Shown here one piece after another: positions 38,320 to 52,690 of a stretch of DNA of 64,000 nt. Made by a program: the position numbers and the translations under genes. Under the pieces are notes generated by a model. It did no database searches. It was given only the letters and a program-made list of their open reading frames with translations, and was not told the DNA's origin. Each line of letters opens with the position of its first letter. Position 1 is the first letter of the stretch. Origin of the DNA: Hirudinaria manillensis (Eukaryota > Annelida > Clitellata > Hirudinida > Hirudinidae); NCBI GenBank assembly GCA_034509925.1, contig CM067526.1:3998501-4062500 (forward strand), in the 5' to 3' direction.

Positions 38320-38960
38320 TATAGTATTATTATTATTATTATACTAATACTTATTATTATTATTATTTATTATTATTGTTATTAATGTTATCGCTATTGT
38401 TTATTGTTACAACACGTAAAGATATCCAAAAGACTTTGTAAGTCATGTTTAAAGTAAATTTAAACTTGAAAAAGGTGTACAATTCACCTGTCTGCGTTCT
38501 GATTGGTCGGTCACGGTTGAATGAATTTCTATTCGTTCCAGGTGAACAATGACGTGAGATCTGATTTGTCGACGTCGAAGCAATTCAGGTGTCGCCTGGA
38601 AACCATGGAAACGTGGGACTGCAAGTGACGCTGGCACCTGACAACGTGGAATTCAATTCCAAGAGTCATGCGATGTCATGGCAACCGCTACATTCACGTG
38701 GAACCATCGGATGTTACGTAACTCAATCTTAAATCATTGTTTCATATTAACTTTTAATCGTATTTTAATTATTATTATTATTATATTGTTAATTGTTATT
38801 AATCATATTGGTAAAACCAATGAAACGTGATAATACTAGTTATCATAGTAACAACGCAACATTACTGTGGTGATGATGATGATTATTATTATTGTTGTGG
38901 TTATTATTATTATTATTATTATTGTTATTATTATTATTACTATTATTATTTATTAATTAA
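38320..38960. repeat. ATT microsatellites flanking a GC-richer island
   Basis: ATT/ATTG runs at about 38328-38400 and 38875-38955 bracket an island at 38470-38720. The island carries CACGTG at 38695, an X-box-like GTCATGGCAAC at 38675-38685 and AACCATGGAAAC near 38600. Confidence 0.6.
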
Positions 38961-39184
38961 AATGCTCTCATCGTTCAGAGTCAAGATGTCGCGACTCTGC
39001 ATAACTGAGGCGTTCAGAAGCATGAACACCTGTAGACAGGTGCTCGTTAATTGCCACTCAGGGTCGATAACCTGGAATAACTGAACCCCGTTCTGACCCC
39101 AAGGAGTTGACGTCCTTTGATGGGGTGCAACGGGTCCATTGATTAATGGATTCCTAACTGGAGGTGACAAACGATGCTCAGACC

Positions 39185-39424
<240 letters not shown>

Positions 39425-39515
39425 ATTATAAACTAACTTATAACTAATTTAATCATAATTAATATCATAATCATATTATTATTAATAATTGTAATTAATA
39501 ATTTATTACATAGTG

Positions 39516-39680
39516 TTAGTGACGATGACGATGATGATGATGATGATGATACTAGTGATAATGATAGTGACAATATAGACGACATTAGTGATACTGATGA
39601 TGATCGTGATAGTGAGGTTGATGATGATGACTATGATGATGTTGATGATGATGACGATGCTGACAATGATAATGGCGGCC
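39516..39680. repeat. Second, imperfect GAT array
   Basis: GAT/GTGAT/GTTGAT triplets, more diverged than the array about 100 bases away. Probably an older expansion. Confidence 0.8.
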
Positions 39681-41021
39681 ATGATTCTGGTGTCTGCGGA
39701 TCGAGGAGTTAAAATGTAATCACGAGTGTCCAATAAATTTGAATTTCTTGGAAATTTTTCAGATTTAATTTTTTAATTCTGAAATTTGTCGGAGATTTTA
39801 AAAAAAATTGCTATTTAACCAAATATGAGATGACTCTGATGAAGGAATGAGTGAATGAATGAATGAATTGGAGAATAAATGACAGCACGAGCGAAAGAGT
39901 GAGTGAGTGAGTGAATGAATGAACGAACGAACGGGTAAACGAGTGCCAGGAACTTGCCGTGTGAGGCGATGGAGGTCGGAACGATTTGAACTTGTCAGTC
40001 AATGCATTCCTTGCGTCGATCTCTGAACCAAGTGGAATTTCCATGTATTTTAAATGACATCGGGATTTCCCACTTTGCTTTTTGACGTGCTTTCCGTCAC
40101 CTTTTGATTCCCGAGCGATGTCAAGAAGTGTCAGCGTCAGTTGAACTCCAAGTTTTAAGCAAAAAAGAAAAACTGTTTTTGCCCGCAAAGATTTCTTAAC
40201 TTTTAAATGCAGATTTAAAACTGTATTTTTCGAAATATATATGTGTGTGTGGAATTAAATTAAATTTTAAATTTCAGAGTTTTTGAGATTGGATCAATTA
40301 AATTAATTATTTTATTTTAAAGATTTTTATTTTATTAAATTAATTATTTAATCAGATTAATCAAGCTTCGGTCATTTTCAATTACCAGCCTTGAACTCCG
40401 AGTCATTCCGGTAAAACATTCCTTTGATCCTTGAATGGCACTCCAGGTGGAATAGCTTCAGGTGGAAAACATTCACTTCCATTTTGAGGGGAAATCAGTT
40501 GGAAACGATGTCAAATCAACGAGAAACGTCTTTTGGAAAACCAATGTACCTGAGTAACTTTGAACTATAAATATAAATAACTTTAAAATATAAAATCAAT
40601 TGGCTTTAAATAATATAAACACAATTAATGTTAAATTATAAAGTAATTCACTTTAAAATATAAATCCAAACTAACTTATCTCGACAAAGACAAACAAGCA
40701 AGCAAGCCCAACTTTCTCAATTGAACTCAATTCCAATTGACTTTAAGATGAAATCTAAGATGACATTTGAATGACAAGCGAATGAATGAAGGCACGAATT
40801 GTGAATGAAAGTAGTCTTAGGTTGTCACCGACTTTGGAGATTATACGGGCACTTACCTGGATGTAAACATCCTTTGAAGGATCATTAAAGGAGGGATTGG
40901 ATTGGATGGAGTTGGAATCATTCACGCGTGACGAGTCAGTCGAGCGAAGCCAACTGAACAAACCAATCAAGATAAAGTCGAGGTGAGTTCGGTCGATCGT
41001 AAATCAGTTTCAAATTGAACG
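39681..41021. other. Gene-free DNA between two large microsatellites
   Basis: Small (GAGT/GAAT)n runs at about 39848-39935. No protein recognised; the minus open frames at 39811-40188 and 40755-40970 lack domains. Confidence 0.4.
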
Positions 41022-41437
<416 letters not shown>

Positions 41438-41639
41438 GTCTGGAGATATTGTTGTTGCAGTTGAGAGTAATGTTGGTGCTGTTGGGAACGTTGTAGTTGT
41501 TGCTGTTGTACGATTAACAGGAGTTGTTGCCGAACTGTGAACAGAGGTGAATTATCAGAAAATTCAAATTAATTTTGAAATTCGCGTCTGAATTTGACCG
41601 CCACAGATTGAATCATCTGTTCTTTCTGTTTAAGATGCT

Positions 41640-41950
41640 TGTTACCTTCACCATCATCATCATAATCATCAATATCATCATCGTCGTAATCGTCGTCTTC
41701 GTCATTACTACCACCCGCATCATCATCATCATCAGCAACAGCAACATGGCAATCATGACTCGCAGCATTTGGATTGAAAGTGTTATTTGCCTCCAAAGCA
41801 GCCCTGAGACATCGAGGATGATGCCACAGAAATTGAGTGAATGATCGATGGGCGATAATGAGGAAGAAAACGAACGTGCCTGATGATGATGACGATGACG
41901 ATGACGATGATGATGATGATGACTATGATGACTATGATGATGATAATGAT
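41640..41950. repeat. TCA and GAT/GAC short arrays
   Basis: Imperfect TCA triplets at 41655-41740 and GAT/GAC at 41881-41950, the two being complementary in composition on the same strand. Confidence 0.7.
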
Positions 41951-42054
41951 GGCGAAATCGAGTCAAGCATTCGCGAGTAGGATGCGATTGAACACCTCAA
42001 TTAAATGAAAGAACAATTGAATTAATTGAAAGTTTAAAGATGAAAAGCGGATGG

Positions 42055-42320
42055 AGAGATGGAAGGGTGGATGGAAGGATGGAATTGAAATTACCGACAC
42101 GATTTGATAAAGGGGTTGCCCAATTGATGATTAATAGGATAGGTGGATGGATGGATGGATGGACGGATGGACGGATGGATGGATGGACGAGTTGATGGCT
42201 GAGGGTAGGATGGATTCTGCCTTAAGGGATGAGAATTGGATGAATGAACGCTCCGATAGGTGGATAGATATACCGACGGGTGCATGAACGAAAGAATCAA
42301 TGCATGGATGAATGGATGGG
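42055..42320. repeat. GGAT tetranucleotide repeat cluster
   Basis: GGAT/GGAC/GGTA units at about 42055-42195 and again near 42300-42320. Confidence 0.75.
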
Positions 42321-43200
42321 CGCAGAGGGGAGCTTATCTTCGGCTTGCAAATCAACCACGGCCATCACGAGCGCAACGGGCCAAAACATAAATCTTGCTT
42401 TGTGGGGCATATCGGGCCGAACCAGACTCGGGCGGTTGGGGCGTGTACCCGGGTCCGTTGAGGGAGGAAGAGAGGGAAGGTGGAATGAATGAATTTTGGG
42501 GAAAGTGGTTTGCCAAGGTTTCGATTTTTAAAAGAGATAAACAAAGAGTTACGAATCTTTGGGTTTCTTTGAATTATTTTGAGAATTAAACCGTGATTTA
42601 AACAAAGTTTCAAGGTGAAAATGTCATTTTTCCGACAAAAATATTTTTTTCTCGACTGAATCCGAAGTCTCTTTATTTGCTTGGCTTCAATATGCAATTC
42701 TTCGAAAGAAATTTTTTAAATTTTAGTGTCGATTTCAATCAAATTTTACGAAATTCTCAAAACTTCTACTAATTACACTAATCTAATCTAATTACACTAA
42801 TTATATTCAATATGTTAATGCGTAGTTGTCATCCACATTAAATATTCCATCCGCTCTACCAAGTCATTGCACTCAAATTCAACCCACGACAACCAAAACA
42901 ACCAAAACAACCGCATCAACCGAAACTGGAGCTCAAGGGGGGGGGAGGGTGGGGTGAATATCGGAAAGTCCTCGTTGGATTTTATAGCGCTTCATTGCGA
43001 CATCAAAAACGACCCCCGAGCAATCAATTATTTTGCCGCTCTTCAGCTGCCCTGCTAGAATCTTCTGCACGCAGTGGTCACATGGAACGTGCTCTCGTGC
43101 TCTTGTGAGTGTGTGTGTGTGTGTGTATATGTATGAGTGTACGTGTGCGTGCGTGTGTATGTGTGCCTTTGTAATTGCTTCTTCTTGTGATGATAACGAT
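42321..43200. other. GC-richer islands with GT tract
   Basis: Patches at 42320-42490 and 42925-43170 are GC-richer. The second includes a G-run near 42938 and a GT/GTAT tract at 43105-43165. No coding support. Confidence 0.35.
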
Positions 43201-46017
43201 TGCCAGAAGAAAATATTATTATTATATTTTGGCTAACAAATATTTTATTGCGATTTTAAATATTTCATAATTTTTGTAATATACTTTTTTTAAAATTTAT
43301 TATGAAATACTTGTAATAACGTTTGTGAAAGTTTCAAATACAAGAATTTTTTCTCAACAATGTTATTGGACTTTAGACACAATTGGACAGGAAAGTAAAT
43401 TTGTTTAAATTTATTTAAATGAAATATCGTTGCATTCTTAAGTCATCATTGTTTGCATGACCACGTGGTGTTGTTTTTCTTGCACATATTACTAGTTCAT
43501 CATTTGGCTCCAAAAATATTGTTGTTATTGGTATTATTATTATTATTATTAATTTATTATTATAAATAATGTTTTCATCATTATTATTATTACTATTGTT
43601 GTTGTTTATTCGATTTTTTGGTTAATTCATAAAAAAACGGAGTAAATACGATTTCCTTGAATTTTATTGACCAGCAATTTTGCTTTCCAGTTTTTCTGTG
43701 CTGTATGGTTTCTATGTTTTATGCACAACACATTATTTATATAAACTTTAATAAATAATAATAAAACGAATAATAATAATAATAATAATAATATGAATAA
43801 AAATAGTGATATGATTAATTGAATATGAGATTATATTATTAATTTATTTTATTGTTTTGGAAGTTGAACTGGAATATTTATAAGGAGTGAAAGATGGTTG
43901 CTCGAATAATTATGTCCGTTAATATATTTTCTCGATCAGAGAAATTTAAAAGTAAGAGAAATTTTGGTTCTTTTGTGCACAACTGTTGAATTTCCATCAA
44001 ATATATTCGTAATTTTATATTATTATTAATTTTATAATACGATTATAAATATCAATTATAATTTTTATGAATAGATTTATAAAAATAAAAAGAGGGACAT
44101 TCGTATTTGAAATAATATTGTTCGAAAAACAAAAGAAAGCATTTTATTGGAAGTCAGTGTCCGATGGAACCTTTAGTGAACAACGAGGGACTGATTGGTT
44201 CCAAGTGCCATCAATCATTCCATTCTATTTTCCACTCCACAATTAAACAACCGATCCGCTCGTGCACGGTAAATATTACAGAATATTTTCTCGCATAATT
44301 TCTTTGATATTTTTATTTTCCATTAATTATTATTATTTTATTATTATTATTACGCTTTAGGTTTTATATTTTAGTTTCTCGGTGATGATGGAATTAAACG
44401 ATATTATTAACGATATTTATGCACGTATTTTTCTTATATCGTTAATAATTTATTAAATATGTTTATTATCTGATCGGGCATGATGGATTGTTATAATTAG
44501 ATGAAATCTTCGGCCTTTTCGGAACTTTTCATTAAAATACCAATTAAAACAAAATATCATTACTTCCCATATCCAAGGGTCAAACTTATCTCGAGAATTA
44601 ATTGAAGTCCAACGCAATTAACATAATTTATGTGACCTTTTCCAGGCCATTCTCGATTTGAAAGAATGGGACGTCGATTATTAGGGATAGGTTTCTAGTT
44701 TCCTGCATAATAATTCATTGAAACATTTCTCGTTAGGGCATATCATTGGAAGGATGGATGGATGGTGAGCAGGATGGGTGGGATGGACTGAACAAATGGG
44801 AAAAGATTGATCGAAGGAAGGAACGGTGGAGGAGTTGGTTCGAGCAATGTTTCTCATTAACGTCACTTGTCCAGCACCAATGCAGAAGGCGTTTCATTAG
44901 ACGCCTTATCTGTCATGGAAGGCCCGATTCTGCATGCAACCGCAGCTGGAACTTATTTTCCTTACAACCTTCGGGTGCATTGCAAGGCCACGGGGCTGTG
45001 CCCGGCCCGAGACGGATCGACGTATTTTATCATCTCTGTGTATTTTATGCCCTATTCGTTTTTTATGCTCTTTGCAGTGCTTTTGTGCAGAGTGTTTTTG
45101 TGGTGATTTTGAATCGGTCTAAGAATTCTTGACTAGGTCCAAAAGTAATTGTAGGTTTAGATTTTTCATAGGATTCTTTTTATTAATAACTGTTTAATTA
45201 TTATAACTAAAGATATTTAATTATTTATTTATTTATTTATTTACATATATTTTGAACTTGAAACGAAACTCCTTAGATGGATTGAAGTGAGGAATTGAGG
45301 AAATAGGAGGTGGAGCTTAAAAACTCGAGTGACATGATGGGCGTGGTTTCCGGTTCATTCCATTTTTACATGGAGGGGTGTCAACTTACCGATATTTGCT
45401 TTTATTTCACTCACTAGGTGGCAGGCAATAAGTTTTGATTCTGTGAAAATGACTTCTTTCAAAGATTGAAATAGCTTTATTTAAAACATTTGCAAATATT
45501 CATGTAATGAATAATTAATAATTTAATTAACATATTCAAATCGAAATGAATAATTAGGTAAGACTGTAAAGTGTAAACGCAGTCCTTAAATTTAAAAATG
45601 TAATAATTTCGTACCTTTAAATGGCACAAATCTGTGATTTCAATAATCAGGAAATGATCATTTTTGTCATTAAATTGTTTTAAATTTAAAAAAAAAACTT
45701 TAACTTCTCATTTTGCCATGTTTAAAAAATATTGAAATTATATTATTTAATATTTTAATAGAAGCAAGTTGTGATGTTGCTTCAGTTACAATTGTTTGGA
45801 GCAGTTTCCATAGAAATGTTTGAAAAGCATTTCTTAATTCTTAAATCACCAGGTGTCGTCCTGCAGTTACACCAAGCCGTCCTTCCCTTTGTCCTTTTGA
45901 GGATTGAGATTCAGGATTTCACTCGATTGATATTCGTTGGTTGATTGATTGATTGATGAAAGTCAGTAGTGATGACTTTTGTCATTAATGATGATTATGT
46001 TTATAACAATTATAATG
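43201..46017. other. Gene-free DNA
   Basis: Mostly AT-rich, with ATT runs near 43530-43600 and AATAAT near 43757-43793. CACGTG at 43462. A GC-richer segment at 44850-45010 contains a short hairpin (AAGGCGT/ACGCCTT, 44886-44907). No gene supported. Confidence 0.4.
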
Positions 46018-46569
46018 ACGACGACGATGACGATGATGATTATGGTGGTGATGATGATGATGATGATGATGGAGATCCAACCTCATCATGAACGTTTGTT
46101 CGACCCGGTCTGAACAACATTTATTAACGGTTGAAGAGTGGAATAATTCATGTTTTGTTGTTTCAGTCTCCCAAGAGCAACCGACACAACTTCATTCATT
46201 CGTAAAAACTAACAAGAGACTTTCTCCATCCGTCCATCTATCACATTATTTATTTAAGCATTCATACGTCACTTGCCCGTCGCTTATCAGTTATACTATA
46301 CCATCCATCCATCCATCAATCAATTAATTAATTATTCATTCATCCATCCATCCATCCATCCATCAATTAATTAATTAATTATTCATCCATCCATCATTCG
46401 TTCATTTCACGACTTCTGTCTGTCACAAAGTGGACCATTAAGATATAGAAATTTAAAACGGTTTTCGTTTGTAGTTTGATTGAATGATTAGCGATCAAAA
46501 ATGGATCTCGTACTTATTACGAGTGATAATTATTAAATAACATTATAATTATAATTAATAATAATTATA

Positions 46570-46614
<45 letters not shown>

Positions 46615-46620
46615 TAATGT
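46018..46620. repeat. GAT, ATCC/ATTA and AAT microsatellite cluster
   Basis: GAT at 46018-46073, a twice-repeated compound ATCC-ATCA-ATTA block at about 46297-46400, and AAT at 46570-46614. Confidence 0.75.
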
Positions 46621-46639
46621 AAACACAGAGGGAGATTGT

Positions 46640-46870
46640 GACGAGGTCTGCAAAGCAATTTGCAAGCGAAAGAGCACATCGTGTGCGGGTGTGTGACGTC
46701 ACCGGGCACTAATTGTGAGCATCCATGTTGGGCGCCATCTTTGATCCAATTAATCAGGACATGGACATCTTCCCTCGTGCGTCAGATGGCGCTGTGTGTT
46801 CATATCCGGAAAAAATTTCTAATAAAAACTTCTCGGCCAGTTAATGAGTGAGTGGGTAAATGAATCATTG
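46640..46870. promoter_or_regulatory. Island with TGACGTCA and paired GGCGCCATCTT/AGATGGCGC
   Basis: TGACGTCA at 46694-46701, GGCGCCATCTTT at 46731-46742 and CAGATGGCGC at 46783-46792. The last two are YY1-type words in opposite orientation. Composition is clearly above the AT-rich background. Confidence 0.4.
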
Positions 46871-46884
46871 TGAAGGCAGCCGGA

Positions 46885-47104
46885 TCACGATGACGACGAC
46901 GACGATGACTCTGATGATGATTATGACGATCTTGATGATGATGATAATGATGATGACTCTGATGATTATGATGATGATGACGACGACATGATAATGATGA
47001 TGATGATGATGACTCTGATGATTATGATGATGATGACGACGACATGATAATGATGATGATGATGATGACTCTGACTCTGATGGTGATGATGACGATGACA
47101 TGAT
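46885..47104. repeat. GAT/GAC array with higher-order units
   Basis: A GAT/GAC array that includes a longer unit (GATGACTCTGATGATTATGA, then a GAC run and ACATGATAATGA) present twice in tandem from about 46950 to 47065. Confidence 0.8.
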
Positions 47105-47169
47105 GGCAACTACGTCATACCAACCTGGTTTGTTACTAAGTAGACTTCGAATCCCTGAATTAATTATTT

Positions 47170-47930
47170 AATATGTTTAATCAATTCTGTCACAAATGAC
47201 GTCACAAAAATTGAGGGTGGGATCAAGACGGGGGTTGGTGCAACACGCCCCCGCGAGCGTCTTGTTAATTTCTTCCGCGACTCACAAACTGCTTAATTAA
47301 ACTGTCACACGTGTGGTCTGAACGGGGGAAAAAATTACGCTGAAAATTATGGCAGCCTGTCTATAATTAAAATTATTATTAATACGATTTATTATGAATT
47401 TGTTGAAATAATTAAAAATTAGTACTATTGAACCGAGTACTACGCTATCCTCATATCCTCATGAGGTATGCGATTCAACGCATTCTTCAATCAGTTTTAA
47501 TTAAGTATTCCACTAATAATGTAAATCAATTATTTAATTTATTTAATTAATTAATTATTCAATTATTCCCCATCATTTAACTCCTCCCCCTGCTCAAGTT
47601 GCTCCTCCCATGAACGATGTCTGGCCAGATTAAATCAGAGATCACCAACGTTCCAACCACAGACTCCACGTCTCGTGTGACGTCACAACCGCTCCTTGAT
47701 TGCGCAATCTCTCGTTTAATTGCGCTGCCCATCCAAAGAACATTAATTACTTTATCTATGCTCATCCTCGTTCTCTTCATCATCCTGCGAACTTTCACAT
47801 ACATTCATTCATTCATTCATTCATTCATTCGTTCATTTGTCCTTTCTTTCCATCCCCGAGTTGTCCTACTTGTTATGACTCAAAATGTTATCGTAACATT
47901 TGGCTTTGTTTTGCACTAAGTTGACTGAAT
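47170..47930. promoter_or_regulatory. GC-richer islands with TGACGTCA and CACGTG
   Basis: TGACGTCA at 47197-47204 and 47678-47685, palindromic ACACGTGT around 47307-47314, and an ATTC run at 47796-47833. No coding support. Confidence 0.35.
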
Positions 47931-47959
47931 GCGAGTACAACCTCATCGTGGAATGGAGG

Positions 47960-48292
47960 TCGTCATGACGTTGACGACAACGACGATGAAGGCAATGACG
48001 GTGATGACGACTACGACGACGACGACGATGATGATTATGAAAATGATGGTGATGACGATTATGATGACAAACATTAGGGTTAAGTGTCAGTTTGACTGAA
48101 AGGGCAACAACATATTAATTACTATTTGTAATAATACATTAATAATTAATATATAGTAATTAGATGCTTTAGAATATCTATTATCATATAATAATAATAA
48201 TAATAATAATAATTACAACAACAATACAACAATATAATAATAATAATAATTATAATTATTATTGTTATTATAATTGTTATTATTATTATTAT
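47960..48292. repeat. GAC/GAT array and AAT/ATT inverted array
   Basis: GAC/GAT at about 47965-48075. At 48186-48292 AAT runs are followed by TTA/ATT runs, so the segment can fold on itself. Confidence 0.75.
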
Positions 48293-49272
48293 AACCTAAA
48301 TTACTTCCGCCCACTCGAGCGCATCAAAGGGTGGATAATCCCCAGCAATGGCTGGATCTTCATTCCAGTTATTTGACACAAACGACCTTCAACTTTCGTC
48401 ACGCATCGTTGAACACAGGTGCACGAATTGGAAGCGTCACTTGAGATGAATCTTGCTATGATTACTATATCATTGTCTTCATGTCTTGTTAACTTTTAAA
48501 TGCTTAATTAATTAATTATTTAATTTATATTCAAGCATTAACTGTTTTATTATTTTTTATATTGCTATAAATTATAAATTATAAATAATTCCTCGGATTT
48601 CGGCCAATCACTGCCGTCCACGTTAGCCCCTTAATCACGTGACAGGAAGAAAGGGTTCATCTGAGGTGAAAGTTGAAAGCAAAAGAGGTTCAGTTATGTG
48701 AACCCTGCGGGATTTAAAACAGGTTCAAAGTTCAAAGTTTGGAGGGTGAAAGTTGTAGCTCGAAGATTTTTGTTGACACTTGTTTGAAGTTGTTCTTGAA
48801 TCATTTCTTTGTGGTCATAACAGATATTTTTTTGCAATTATAATCAATTTCATTCAAAATAAAACATTTAATAAAGAAATAAATTGAATTTATTAATTAT
48901 ACACCACATGTCATGCAATCACAAATACAGGAATACTTGTATGTCATGACACACTAAATAAGCACAACAAGACATCAACACAAAAAAAAATGTATCAACA
49001 CAACAATAGAATACAATACAATACAACAACAATACAACAAACACTGCAAGAAAAACACAACAAATCAGGAAGAACATCCACTCCAAACAGTTTCCATGTT
49101 ATTTAGAAATCATCATCAACACCATCATCATCTGGTTGCCCGACAATGGAACAGTATTCCTTGACTTTATGAGGCGCAACATTTGAAACCTCGAAAGTGG
49201 ATTCATAGCAGAATAAATACAACATCAACATGTCACAAAAATATCCTTATTTTGTAATGTTGAACTCGGCTA
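48293..49272. other. Gene-free DNA
   Basis: Island at 48590-48750 with ATCACGTGAC (CACGTG at 48636). Otherwise AT-rich; ACAAC-rich stretch at 48960-49070. Nothing coding. Confidence 0.4.
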
Positions 49273-49335
49273 AATATCCTATATATTACAAATAATATCC
49301 TATAACTTACAAATAATATCCTATAAATTAAAAAT
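49273..49335. repeat. 21-base tandem repeat, three copies
   Basis: Units of 21 bases starting AATATCCTATA and ending AAAT at 49273, 49294 and 49315, with a few substitutions. Confidence 0.85.
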
Positions 49336-49769
49336 AATAGTCTTGTTATCATTATTATTTATTAAAACTATCGATTTTAATTGATTGTAATAATAACAGG
49401 AATAATAGCAATTTAAATATAATTATTACTATTAATTTTAATCTCTTAGCTATTATAATTATCATTTCGTAATTATTTTATAAACGAGATAATTACGAAA
49501 GCAATTCAGGTCTCTTCACGCTTGAATTGATGCGGGCATTCATTCATCCGCGACCTTTGTTTGACAAGTACTCGACTTAACCTCACTTTCCTGGAATCTC
49601 ATTGGACGAGAGGAATAGGTATCCTGCGCACCTGCTCGGATTTGGGTCAGGTGAGCTACTATAAATGGTTCCACGATGTCATTCTTTTGCATCGAGTTCA
49701 AACGTGTTCTGGGTTTGTTTAACAATTTCTTTGTTCAATCAATCTTTTATTTAATTAAGAATTTAAGAC

Positions 49770-49773
49770 ATTT

Positions 49774-49833
<60 letters not shown>

Positions 49834-50145
49834 TATTAGTCAATAAATCCTTTAATGTACATTATTTCTTATTGTTGTGGAAAACCTTTATTATGAACTT
49901 TTAAAACTACTGATGATAATGAAGCTGATCACTGCCAACGTAATAAAGACGGTAGTTATGATGATAATGGCTGTGACGACGATGACGACGATGACGACGA
50001 CGACGACGACGACGATGATGATGATGATGATGATGATGATGACGATGACGACGACGACGACGATGATGATGATGATGATGATGATGACGATGACGACGAC
50101 GATGACGATGACGATGATGATGATGATGATGATGGCGAAGATAAC
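49770..50145. repeat. AAT and GAC/GAT arrays
   Basis: AAT at about 49777-49833, GAC/GAT triplets at 49970-50140. The Met/Thr-rich frame over the second is an artefact. Confidence 0.85.
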
Positions 50146-50912
50146 GATCCTGTGGATAAGAATAAAGGAAAAGTAAATCTTTTCGGTGCTTATGTTAAAG
50201 AGTGCATTTGAATAACTGAAACTAGGTCAATTGGATACAAAAATGAGGTCAAATGATCCTGGTTGGATAAACGCCCACAAGTCGACCTGATTATGAAGCA
50301 ATTTATTGAAAGCATCCATCTTGCTCGATCTAATTAATATTCATGAGTTATTATAATTATTCATCGAAATGTAGAAATCAGATTAGACAATACTATAAAT
50401 AAGTTAACGAGGCGATTGTGAGTTGATTATTGTCAACCTTTCTATTTATTTTATTTTTTAAATTAAGGAAAAAATAATACCGACTATAATAACAAGAATT
50501 AAAAATAATCAAGGTTATGATAATTAGGTTTGAAATAATAAATAAAAAACGATCACTTATTATTATCGAAGAATGGCAAGAAATGATGATGTCATGGACC
50601 ACTTGTACGTGCGATGAACCTGCCATCTTGCGAATGAAATTAAATTCTTGTTTACTCTATTTTCGCTCACGATTTCGTTTTAACGTGGTTTTAACTTATA
50701 AAGAGTATTATTTCAGGTGTTGGGAGTGATTTGTTCGATTAACAAAAATAAAATCTAAGCAAAATTTAATCTGGATTTAATTCAAATTAATTGTTTAAAA
50801 TAAATTATAATTATTAATAAACATAGAAGTGGGATTTATTTGTAATTTTAATCACAAATACTTTAAAATAAAAGCAACTGATCCGAAGCAATGTTTAATA
50901 TTAGCATCATTT

Positions 50913-50979
<67 letters not shown>

Positions 50980-52160
50980 GCTTCACTTTTCTAGTTATTA
51001 CATTACGAATAAAGCGGGTTTATGATCTTTTATTTGAAAAAAACAAAAAATAAATTATTAATTTAATCTAACAACAAATTATTTTGATTATATTGCGATA
51101 ACTTTTAATTTAAGACCTTTTTTGTGAATTATTTCAAGCCCTTACGTCGGCCGAAATATAATTATTTATTATTATTATTATCATTACCTATAATAAGATT
51201 GATTTATAATTATTAACATAATTTTTAATTATTATAATTTTTATTTGAAAATATATTTTCGATAAATCCCTCAACGGTGAGTAAATTAACTTTTATTTAT
51301 TAAAACATTTTTAGCATTTAAAAAATTACATGAAATTTTAAGAGAATATTAATATTAATATTAATTTATAATATTTAATTAAAAATCAATAATAACAATT
51401 TATATAATGTTTTTTTGTGAAACTTCACAAAATGACTCATGTTAATGCATTTATTTTTAAATTGATGCAATTTTATTGGTCGAGTTTAATGGTATTGTGG
51501 ATAATTTGATCAGAATTAATATGTAATAAATATTATTTCAAGTAAATGCTAATAAAGGAAATAAATAGGCATATAATTTTAATTACGATATAAACAAACA
51601 AATATTAAAATATTACTTAGGAATGAATTTTCACCTTCATGTATTATTATTACTAAATGGATGGATGGAAAGATATGAAAGGATAAACATATACACAGTA
51701 TATGGGATACAATCGTATACAGGACATGAACATATAAACATAAACAAATGCAAGCAAACAGACATTAACAAAATATTTACAAAATTATGTACGAAATTAA
51801 ATGTAAATAATATCGTACAATTATTAATTATGCATTTATCTTTTAAAATATTTTACATTTAAATCGTGCATAACTTAATATTACAAAAATATTATCTTCA
51901 TAATTTGATTTTAATTTATATTCGTCCTAATCTATTCAATTCTGTAAAATGCATTTTTGTGTTTACATTTTAATTATTATCTTTAATATTATAATAATTA
52001 CGACAAACTCCGAATTCATCAATGTCTTATATATTAATAGCATACTTGAAATTAATAGCAGATAAAAATATTATCGTTATTGATACGATCTCAATGCCTT
52101 CGTGTCGTTAAATATAATTATAATTAACATGAAAGTATATCACAAAATCCAAGATGATGA
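50146..52160. other. AT-rich gene-free DNA with an AAT array
   Basis: AAT microsatellite at about 50916-50979. The Asn run it encodes in one frame is not a protein. The rest has no supported feature. Confidence 0.4.
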
Positions 52161-52690
52161 GTTAACAAAGTAGCAAGTTAACAAAGATGGCTGAAACAAC
52201 ATATTTGCAGTATGGAACAGATGGCAATAGGACTGGAAGTACAATGCTTAGATCGGGCAAAGCCCATGAATGAGAGAGCGATACAAGAGAGTGAGAGAAA
52301 GCGGTTGATTGTCTCCACTGATTGATCCTCGGGTTGAAGTCATCAATCAATCCCGCCGTGTCTCGAAATGTCAGAAGATTAAAACGAAAGAAAGGAGTCG
52401 TCGTGACATGCCCGTGAGTGCCCATTGGTCCGTGTGCAGGGGGGAAGGGCAGAGGTTGTGCGGGTCACGGTTGCCATGGAGTTGGATGAATGGAGTGAAG
52501 GAACAAAGGAAGGACAAACGGTTGTGAGTGGATGAATTGCAGGAAGCAATGAAGCTTCACTCCCAGCCTCTTCGGGTTCAAAAGGTTACAATCGATGTCT
52601 CAGCTCCTTGCCTCGTCTTGTGCTCTTGTGTATGCGTGCGTGCGTGCGTATGTGTGCGTGTGTGTGTGTGTCTTCGTAAGTCCTCTATCG
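52161..52690. promoter_or_regulatory. GC-richer island with X-box-like motif and GT tract
   Basis: GGTTGCCATGG at 52469-52479, AAGATGGC near 52183, and a TGCG/TGTG tract at about 52629-52672. Several overlapping open frames, none with a domain. Confidence 0.35.

Noticed and set aside
44880..44912. Possible microRNA hairpin (AAGGCGT/ACGCCTT)
   Set aside because: The stem is only about 7-8 base pairs, too short for a precursor, and flanks do not extend the pairing.
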